NCBI GenBank assembly: GCA_040775095.1
Contig: JAXGTD010000035.1
Location: forward strand, 1-31,118
Direction: 5' to 3'
Source of the DNA: JAXGTD01 sp040775095
Lineage (GTDB): Bacteria; Pseudomonadota; Gammaproteobacteria; Chromatiales; Chromatiaceae
DNA: 31,118 bases
Shown here: positions 25,629 through 31,118 of the stretch, piece by piece
Numbering within the stretch: position 1 is the stretch's first letter
Layout: each line of letters starts with the position of its first letter
The notes under the pieces: generated by a model
What the model saw: the letters and a program-made list of their open reading frames with translations, nothing else
Told to the model about the DNA's origin: nothing
Database searches by the model: none
Position numbers and translations under genes: made by a program

Positions 25629-27446
25629 GTGTGCGGTATTGCCGGGTTGATTCTCAGGGACGGGCATCCAGACCCGGCCATTCTGGCCCGCGCCGCCGGG
25701 TGGCTCGGGCATCGCGGCCCGGACGAGAGCGGGGTGGAGATCATGGGGGCGGTGGGGCTGGCCCATACGCGATTGTCGATCATCGACCTGGCCGGGGGGC
25801 ATCAGCCGATCCGGGATCCGCGGGGCGACTATGCCGTGGTCGCCAACGGCGAGATCTACAACTTCGTCGAGTTGATGGCGCAGGCCCGCGACCACGACTG
25901 GCACTTCTCGAGCAGGTCGGACTCCGAGACCATCGTCTATGCCTATGCCCGCCACGGGGTGGAGGGGTTGGCGCGGCTCAACGGCATGTTCGCCTTCGCC
26001 CTCTACGATGTTCGGCGGCGCTCCCTGGTGCTGGGTCGCGACCGCCTTGGCATCAAGCCTCTCTACTTCGCGACCCTGCCGGATCGGTTGGTGTTTGCCT
26101 CCGAGATCAAGGCGTTGTTGCCGCTGCTGCCACGCACCCCGGGCCTGTCCGCGGCGGCCCTGGCGCGCACCCTGGAGGTGGGGTTCAACAGCGGGCGCGA
26201 CACGCTGTTTGACGGTGTTCGGCGATTGGACCCTGGCACCGTCCTGATCGTTGGCCCGGATCTGAGCCTGAAGCTCGTCCCGTACTGGTCCCCGCTGGCC
26301 GTCGTCCCGCGCGAGAGTCTCAGCCTGACGGATGCGCAGGACGCCTTCGCCGAGCTGTTCGACCAGGTACTCGGTGAGCACATGCGCGCCGACGTCCCCT
26401 ACGGCCTGTTTCTGTCCGGCGGGCTGGATTCGGCGAGTCTGCTGTGGCGTCTGAGCGAGCGCTCGTCGGGTCCGCTGCACACCTTCTCCGTCGGTTACGG
26501 CCAGGGCGGTGGCAAGGACGAGCTGGCGGATGCGGCGCGGGTCGCTCGTCATTTCGGCAGTGTGCACACGCAGTTGCGACTCGACTTGCGCGATGCGCTC
26601 AATGCCCTTCCTTTTAGCGTATGGGCGGCAGACGATCTCGTCTACGACCCGGCCTGTCTGCCCACCGCGCTGCTTGCCCGCCGGGCCGCCAGGCACCTGA
26701 AGATCGTCTTCACGGGGGAAGGGGGGGATGAGGTGTTTGCGGGCTATGGGCGTTACCGAAACACTGGAATCCAACGCCTGGCAGCTTGGCTGCGGGCCCC
26801 GCATCGGGCCAGCTATCGATGGCGGTCGCGCTGGCCAGAGACGATGCGGCGGGCCTGCTTCGGCCCGGAGCTGGAGCTTGCCCGCGCCAGCCGCCACGAG
26901 CCCATGGCGTTTGCGTGGTGCCGGGCGCCGCGGGAATGGGGCTATGTCCGCCGCGCGCAGCTCGCGGACATGCAGACGGAGCTTCGCGACGATCTCCTGG
27001 TGAAGCTCGACCGTATGCTCATGGGGTTCGGGTTGGAGGGGCGGGTCCCCTTTCTCGACCACCGCCTGGTCGAGCTCGGGCTGTCGCTGCCCGACCGGGT
27101 GAAGATCAGGAGGGGGGTCGGAAAGGTGCTGATCCGGGAATGGGCTCGCGCCGCCCTGCCTCCCGAACATACGCGGGTCAAGAAGCGCGGGTTTGGTGTG
27201 CCCTTCGAAGCGCTCTTACGGGGTGAGTTGTTGACGCGGATCGAACAGCGCTTGGAGGCCAACCCGATGTTGCGAGCCTGGCTGCGGCCCGGCGGGGTGG
27301 CCGCGGTCGCGCGACTGCAGCGCGAGGCCGGGCGCGGCACGGGTCTGCTGATGCAGCTGATGCAGCTGGCGGCCTGGTATCGTATCTTCCTGGACGGCCC
27401 GCGCCGCCGGCCGGGTATTGACGACGACCTCCTCGACTGGCTCTGA
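25629..27446 (+). CDS. asnB: Glutamine-hydrolysing asparagine synthetase-like amidotransferase (AsnB type)
   Basis: Two-domain enzyme of 605 residues. The GTG at 25629 is chosen because it puts the nucleophile Cys directly after the initiator (CGIAGLI), as class II amidotransferases need after Met removal; GGAG lies 8 bases upstream. The N-terminal glutaminase domain shows GHRGPDESG and LAHTRLSIIDL. The synthetase domain has the ATP-pyrophosphatase loop SGGLDS at 263-268 and FTGEGGDEVFAGYGRYR later. It could make asparagine. Its tight linkage (28-base gap) to a membrane glycosyltransferase suggests instead amidation of a cell-surface sugar or peptide, as for many AsnB paralogues in polysaccharide loci. 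That role is inference. Confidence 0.9.
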   Translation: MCGIAGLILRDGHPDPAILARAAGWLGHRGPDESGVEIMGAVGLAHTRLSIIDLAGGHQPIRDPRGDYAVVANGEIYNFVELMAQARDHDWHFSSRSDSETIVYAYARHGVEGLARLNGMFAFALYDVRRRSLVLGRDRLGIKPLYFATLPDRLVFASEIKALLPLLPRTPGLSAAALARTLEVGFNSGRDTLFDGVRRLDPGTVLIVGPDLSLKLVPYWSPLAVVPRESLSLTDAQDAFAELFDQVLGEHMRADVPYGLFLSGGLDSASLLWRLSERSSGPLHTFSVGYGQGGGKDELADAARVARHFGSVHTQLRLDLRDALNALPFSVWAADDLVYDPACLPTALLARRAARHLKIVFTGEGGDEVFAGYGRYRNTGIQRLAAWLRAPHRASYRWRSRWPETMRRACFGPELELARASRHEPMAFAWCRAPREWGYVRRAQLADMQTELRDDLLVKLDRMLMGFGLEGRVPFLDHRLVELGLSLPDRVKIRRGVGKVLIREWARAALPPEHTRVKKRGFGVPFEALLRGELLTRIEQRLEANPMLRAWLRPGGVAAVARLQREAGRGTGLLMQLMQLAAWYRIFLDGPRRRPGIDDDLLDWL

Positions 27447-27474
27447 GCGCGACCCATCGCTCGCGGCGAACACG

Positions 27475-29307
27475 ATGACGACAGCCACCAGCCCCATCGG
27501 CTCAGACCAGAAAACGAATCCGCCGCCGGCCCCTGGCTGGACTTATCCGTTCTGGATCCTGCTGCTGGCGCTGGTCTACATTCTGCCCGGCCTGGTCGGT
27601 CACGACCCCTGGAAACAGGATGAGGCCTACTCCTTCGGGATCATCTACAACATGGTCACCACCGGGGATCTGGTGGTGCCGACACTGGCTGCCGACCCGT
27701 TTCTGGAAAAGCCGCCGGCGTACTACATCAGCGCCGCTGGCATGGTGCATCTGCTCGGCGATGAGCTGCCCCTGCACGACGCGGCCCGGGTCACCACCGG
27801 TATCTACCTGGGCCTGACCTTCATCTTCGCCGGTCTCTGGGGCAGGCGCACCTGGGGGCCCGGTTGTGGAGCCACGGTCGTCGCGGCGCTCATCGGCACC
27901 CTGGGGCTGATGCTCCACGGTCACTGGATGATCACTGATGTCGCGTTGACTGCCGGCATGGTCATGGCCGGCTACGGACTGGTGCGGGCGCAGAGGTCCG
28001 GCCTCTGGGGTGGGCTCTGGCTCGGGACCGGGGGCGGCCTGGCGTTTCTCAGCAAGGGTCTGCTCGGCGCTGGAATACTCGGCCTGGCGGCGCTGCTGCT
28101 CTTGGTGTTCGCCACCTGGCGTAACCGGACCTATCGAAAGGCCCTCGGCCTGGCCCTGGTGTGGGCTCTCCCCTGGCTCTTGGTCTGGCCGCTGGAGCTG
28201 TATCTGCGTAGCCCCGACCTGTTCCGCCTCTGGTTGGTGGACAACAACCTGGGGCGCTATTTCGGCGACGCCCACCTCGGCCCGCCCGCGGATTGGACCT
28301 TCTGGGTGCGCACTCTGCCGTGGGCGACCTTTCCCCTCCTTCCCCTGGGGGTCTGGACCCTGATTCGCCGCCCCCGCGAGGTGCTCGGCAACCCAGGTGT
28401 GCAGGTCGCGCTGGCGGTTTCCCTCGTGGGCTGGGGTGTGTTGCTGTCCGCCGGCACGGGCCGTGACCTCTACGTATTGCCCTTGCTCGCGCCCTTGGCG
28501 GTGCTCGCGGTGGGAGGGCTGCGCGAGCTGCCCGATTGGCTGATCGCCTCGTGCTATTGGGCCTGTGTCCTGGTCTTTGGGGCCCTGGCCGCGCTCCTGT
28601 GGGGGCTTTGGGGCTTTGGCCTGTTGGCGGGCCATCCGCCTCAGGTCGAGCTCATCGGCAAGCATCTGCCCCTGGACTTTCGTCCGACCCTGCATGGCGA
28701 TGCGGCCCTGGCGGCTCTGGCCCTGACCCTGGCCTGGCTCCTGGCCGTCAAGCGGCTGCGCCCGCCGCGCGCCGGGGCCTTGGCAGCCTGGCCGCTGGGG
28801 CTGACCCGGGGTTGGGCGTTGCTCATGCTGCTGCACCTGCCCTGGCTGGATCTGGCCAAGAGCTATCGTGGCGTCTTCACCGAACTGGCCGCCCAACTGC
28901 CGGCGGATCACGGCTGTGTCGCCGCGCCGGCCGACGAGAAGGACCCCGCCCGGTTTACCCGCTGGAACCGCATGTACCTGCGCGAGTCCGAACGAGGCCT
29001 GCTGCACTACTTCGCTGGAATCAAGACGGTGGGTGCCACCGATCTGACATCCGTGGGCTGTGACTGGCTCCTGGTCGAGGCCGGCCGCGGTACGCCGGCG
29101 ACGGCGCTAGACCTGGGGCCGGCCTGGGAGCCGGTCTGGGATGGGCGACGCCCGGCGGACCGGCGCGACACCTTCATCCTGTTCCGCCGGGTTCAGGGGC
29201 AGGCGCCGACCCCGAAGGTCGATCGCCAGCCAATCGGGCCCGGACGCCGAGCCGATCCCTGGCAGCAGGCGCGGCTGCAACCCTGCGCGAACCGATCCGT
29301 GGGATGA
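27475..29307 (+). CDS. Membrane glycosyltransferase, GT39/ArnT-like (PMT superfamily)
   Basis: Polytopic inner-membrane protein of 610 residues with about ten to twelve hydrophobic segments and a C-terminal soluble tail (about 500-610). The GT-C fold hallmark appears in the first periplasmic loop: VGHDPWKQDEAYSFG with Asp44, Asp49 and Glu50. It is followed by DPFLEKPPAYYISAAG, as in ArnT and related PMT-superfamily enzymes that use polyprenyl-phosphate sugars. It probably adds a sugar to lipid A, another glycan or a protein in the periplasm. ATG 27475 is preferred; an earlier in-frame ATG at 27418 lies inside asnB. It is coupled to asnB and likely ends that operon. Confidence 0.88.
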   Translation: MTTATSPIGSDQKTNPPPAPGWTYPFWILLLALVYILPGLVGHDPWKQDEAYSFGIIYNMVTTGDLVVPTLAADPFLEKPPAYYISAAGMVHLLGDELPLHDAARVTTGIYLGLTFIFAGLWGRRTWGPGCGATVVAALIGTLGLMLHGHWMITDVALTAGMVMAGYGLVRAQRSGLWGGLWLGTGGGLAFLSKGLLGAGILGLAALLLLVFATWRNRTYRKALGLALVWALPWLLVWPLELYLRSPDLFRLWLVDNNLGRYFGDAHLGPPADWTFWVRTLPWATFPLLPLGVWTLIRRPREVLGNPGVQVALAVSLVGWGVLLSAGTGRDLYVLPLLAPLAVLAVGGLRELPDWLIASCYWACVLVFGALAALLWGLWGFGLLAGHPPQVELIGKHLPLDFRPTLHGDAALAALALTLAWLLAVKRLRPPRAGALAAWPLGLTRGWALLMLLHLPWLDLAKSYRGVFTELAAQLPADHGCVAAPADEKDPARFTRWNRMYLRESERGLLHYFAGIKTVGATDLTSVGCDWLLVEAGRGTPATALDLGPAWEPVWDGRRPADRRDTFILFRRVQGQAPTPKVDRQPIGPGRRADPWQQARLQPCANRSVG

Positions 29308-29407
29308 CGGTGCTGGCGTAGAGCGGCTGGACGTCGGCTAAGTCAGCGCCGATGGCGGTGTGCGACCGGCGGTCCTGTCAGCCTGGGGCCTTCGGAGCGG
29401 CGACGTA

Positions 29408-30619
29408 TCAAAACGCGGCGGTCAGTCGCATACCGACGATCCAGCCCTCTGGATCCTCCTGGAACGGGTCGAGCTGTACCCGCGAGTCGGCCATGTACTG
29501 GACGTCCGCCGTCAGGGCCAGGTAGTCGTTCAGGCCGAGCCGGTAATAGGCCTCGAAGACATTGGTGCGCGCGATTTCCCGGTTGCCCCCGGCCAGGTAG
29601 GCGTAGCCGATGCCGATGTTGTCGGGCTCGCGGCCCCAGGCGGCGCCGGCGAAGTTGAACCCGCCGGAATACATGGCCTTATAGTCCACCGCCGCATCCT
29701 CGCGCTGCCAGGCCAGGCGTAGGAAGGCGCCCGCCACCCTGCCGAGGGCCTGGTCGAAGGACAAGCCCCAGGCCAGGCGCCCCTCTTCCTGGCTGCCGGC
29801 TGGATCCGGGAACGCCGACGAGGCCCCGGCCAGGCCGACCCGGTAGTTGCCAACGCCGAGCGCGGTCTCGAGCTCGTAGCGTGCCTGGAGCCCCCAGAAG
29901 TTGTAGTTGTTTCCGTCGTCGTTCTGGGCGATGTTCAGCCCGATGGCGTTGAGGGACCAGGGGCCAGCGGCGAGCTCCAGCGCGACACCCGGGGCGTAGG
30001 AGGGCAGATCGTAACTGCCGGAGTTGACGAAGGCCTCGTTCATGAACTGCGTGTATTCGTCGTTTGCGTACGCGTTGTCGTCGAGATAATCCGTCGAATC
30101 CAGAATCCCGAAGCTCCCACCCAAGGTGCTCTCGTTGGCAAAGGTCAAGGTGTGCTTGTACCAGGCGGCCAGCAGATAGTCGCGCCCGCTGCCGTTGATG
30201 TCCTGGACATCGTCCTCGAGGTCCGCCGCCCAGGACGCCAGGGTCCAGGGTGAGGCGCTGTTTAGCGCGTTGCCGGCCGCAAAGCCCAGCTTGAGGAAGA
30301 ATTCGTTGCCCGCGTCGGGGTGGTAGCTTACCTCCACCTGAAAGGGCAGAGCGCCTCGGCAGGCGTTGCCGAAGGCATCGAGACCGCCTTGGGTCATGGG
30401 CGAGCTCGTCGGCTCGCCGATCACCTCGCCACGGGTTTGCGAGGGCAGCAACGCAACGACAGCCTGACACTGGCCGGCCGCGGCAAGCAGGCCGCTGACC
30501 GAGAGCCCGTCGTTGACGTCGTAGGCGAGAACGGGAAACGCCACGAGCGCGTTCATGGCCAGCAGGATCTCCAGTCCGGCGACCACCGAGGCTCGGGCGT
30601 GCGGGTAGGGATAGCGCAT
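29408..30619 (-). CDS. OprB-like outer-membrane porin (carbohydrate-selective porin family)
   Basis: Exported beta-barrel of 403 residues. The signal peptide spans about 1-32 (LEILLAMNALVAFPVLA, cleavage before YDVNDG). The mature part has OprB-type segments: FGNACRGALPFQVEVSYHPD, NEFFLKLGFAAGNALN, WAADLEDDVQDINGSGRDYLLAAWY, LGGSFGILDSTDYLDDNAYANDEYTQFMNEAF. It ends with a classical barrel terminus LTAAF whose last residue is Phe. The name OprB implies sugar uptake, but two Fur-box-like sites upstream suggest an iron-responsive role here. The start was chosen for signal-peptide shape; an in-frame extension to 30712 adds nothing export-like. It is convergent with the glycosyltransferase, 100 bases apart. 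Confidence 0.88.
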   Translation of the reverse strand: MRYPYPHARASVVAGLEILLAMNALVAFPVLAYDVNDGLSVSGLLAAAGQCQAVVALLPSQTRGEVIGEPTSSPMTQGGLDAFGNACRGALPFQVEVSYHPDAGNEFFLKLGFAAGNALNSASPWTLASWAADLEDDVQDINGSGRDYLLAAWYKHTLTFANESTLGGSFGILDSTDYLDDNAYANDEYTQFMNEAFVNSGSYDLPSYAPGVALELAAGPWSLNAIGLNIAQNDDGNNYNFWGLQARYELETALGVGNYRVGLAGASSAFPDPAGSQEEGRLAWGLSFDQALGRVAGAFLRLAWQREDAAVDYKAMYSGGFNFAGAAWGREPDNIGIGYAYLAGGNREIARTNVFEAYYRLGLNDYLALTADVQYMADSRVQLDPFQEDPEGWIVGMRLTAAF

Positions 30620-30825
30620 ACAGGTTTCGGTGCTGATCGATGGGGATAGACTTGTGGAATGCGGGATTGCAACTGGCGGGCCGCGGAATCCGGGGGCGCC
30701 GCGGGTTCCCAAGGCATGGACCGAATCCGTGCACCCACCCCGGTGACCGGAACGACGCCAGCGGGAATGGGCAGGACGGGCCGGCGTCCAGGCCAGGGAA
30801 TCGTGCGTTGCCGCGAGGATGGCGA
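30620..30825. other. Long leader region of the porin gene
   Basis: About 200 bases separate the porin ATG from the predicted promoter. I see no gene here, and the open frames lack coding character. If the promoter call is right, this is a long 5' untranslated leader that could carry a post-transcriptional control element. No known riboswitch was recognised. Confidence 0.4.
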
Positions 30826-30854
30826 ATGATAATGATTGCGATTACTCAATGCAA
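30826..30854 (-). promoter_or_regulatory. Probable sigma70-type promoter of the porin gene
   Basis: On the minus strand TTGCAT (30849-30854) and TATCAT (30826-30831) are spaced 17 bases apart. The -10 element matches 5 of 6 consensus bases, while the -35 is weak. The -10 lies within the first Fur-like box, so Fur binding would block polymerase. Confidence 0.45.
30828..30846 (-). promoter_or_regulatory. Fur-box-like operator 1
   Basis: GATAATGATTGCGATTACT matches the left half of the 19-bp Fur consensus (GATAATGAT) perfectly, with a partial right half. It also overlaps an extra GAATGAT repeat on its left. Position over the predicted -10 element fits an iron-dependent repressor site. Confidence 0.65.
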
Positions 30855-30873
30855 CGGAATGCGAATCATTATC
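30855..30873 (-). promoter_or_regulatory. Fur-box-like operator 2
   Basis: Read on the minus strand this is GATAATGATTCGCATTCCG, nearly the same as operator 1 in the opposite orientation. The two form an inverted repeat with arms GATAATGATT (30828-30837) and AATCATTATC (30864-30873). It sits just upstream of or over the predicted -35 element. Confidence 0.65.
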
Positions 30874-30889
30874 AACATTGTCGATGCAC

Positions 30890-31118
30890 CACCCCGGTCC
30901 TGCAGCCACGGGCCGCGGACCGGCGAGCGCCGGAAGACCAGGTCGGAGTCTGAGGTATCCCTACGAATTCACAGCCGCCCCGGGGCGGTGTGTCGGTTGC
31001 CAAACCGCTTCGGCAAAGCCGGAGTCTCGCCCCCAAACGGGGAACAGCGCCCCCACGGGGGGGGGGGCCCAAGAAGCCCCCGAGCGGGCGCACCCACAGG
31101 GGAACGCAGCGCACTGGG
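30890..31118. other. Non-coding GC-rich right edge with hairpins and an 11-G run
   Basis: No gene is supported here. The region contains a perfect palindrome CCGCCCCGGGGCGG (30975-30988), several short C-run/G-run inverted repeats, and eleven consecutive G residues at 31057-31067. Such a sequence may be a structured leader or terminator of a gene beyond the window, or a low-quality contig end. Confidence 0.4.

Noticed and set aside
27502..29007. 501-codon minus-strand frame opposite the glycosyltransferase
   Set aside because: Highly polar Gln/Gly/Arg-rich translation is the mirror of a membrane-protein gene.
30872..31114. 80-codon minus-strand frame at the right edge
   Set aside because: Low-complexity Gly/Pro/Arg translation through the C/G-run region; no start context.

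Overview
GC-rich chromosomal window from a Gram-negative proteobacterium, most likely a gammaproteobacterium of Chromatiales/Pseudomonas-like affinity. The signs are tripartite efflux pumps, outer-membrane porins with signal peptides, a two-haem cytochrome c4 of the c5-c4 type, a CNP1-like protein, and the pairing of oligopeptidase A (prlC) with a gamma-class carbonic anhydrase, which also occurs in Pseudomonas. This assignment is inferred from gene content, not from a search. I saw no rRNA, tRNA, CRISPR array or phage module.

Layout. (1) Positions 1-5667 (+): an efflux operon with a lipoprotein RND adaptor, an AcrB-type RND pump and a Bcr/CflA MFS transporter whose GTG start overlaps the pump's stop codon. 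(2) 5761-10701 (-): a yhiI-rbbA-yhhJ type ABC exporter (HlyD-like adaptor, fused double-ATPase/permease, second permease). (3) 10702-11533: a small mosaic, AT-richer patch with the C-terminal remnant of an IS630-type transposase and a 119-residue unknown ORF that overlaps the tpm stop codon. (4) 11530-16051 (-): thiopurine/metalloid methyltransferase gene (tpm), then (upstream) an ABC-3 metal permease, its periplasmic metal-binding protein, a coiled-coil outer-membrane barrel and a CopL/DUF2946-like small protein. It looks like a metal-uptake cluster, but it has no ATPase gene. (5) 16601-16969 (+): an orphan cupin. (6) 17288-20072 (-): oligopeptidase A and a CNP1-like secreted protein. (7) 20216-23997 (+): gamma carbonic anhydrase, Sco copper chaperone, PCuAC copper chaperone, a HIT-superfamily phosphorylase-like protein and cytochrome c4, closed by a strong terminator. 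(8) 24119-25536: an EEP-fold nuclease/phosphatase (+) convergent with an unknown four-cysteine protein (-). (9) 25629-29307 (+): a glutamine-dependent asparagine synthetase-like amidotransferase followed by a GT39-type membrane glycosyltransferase, probably for surface glycan modification. (10) 29408-30619 (-): an OprB-like porin preceded by two inverted Fur-box-like sequences overlapping a plausible promoter. The right edge is non-coding, GC-rich and contains an 11-G run.

Regions 1 and 2 export compounds. Region 4 probably brings a divalent metal across both membranes. Region 7 holds copper-delivery and electron-carrier functions that normally serve a haem-copper oxidase, whose structural genes are not in the window. 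No wholly new multi-gene defence or biosynthetic system is evident. The most testable leads are the Fur-controlled porin, the ATPase-less metal cluster with its own outer-membrane barrel, and the phosphorylase-like protein between the copper chaperones and cytochrome c4.
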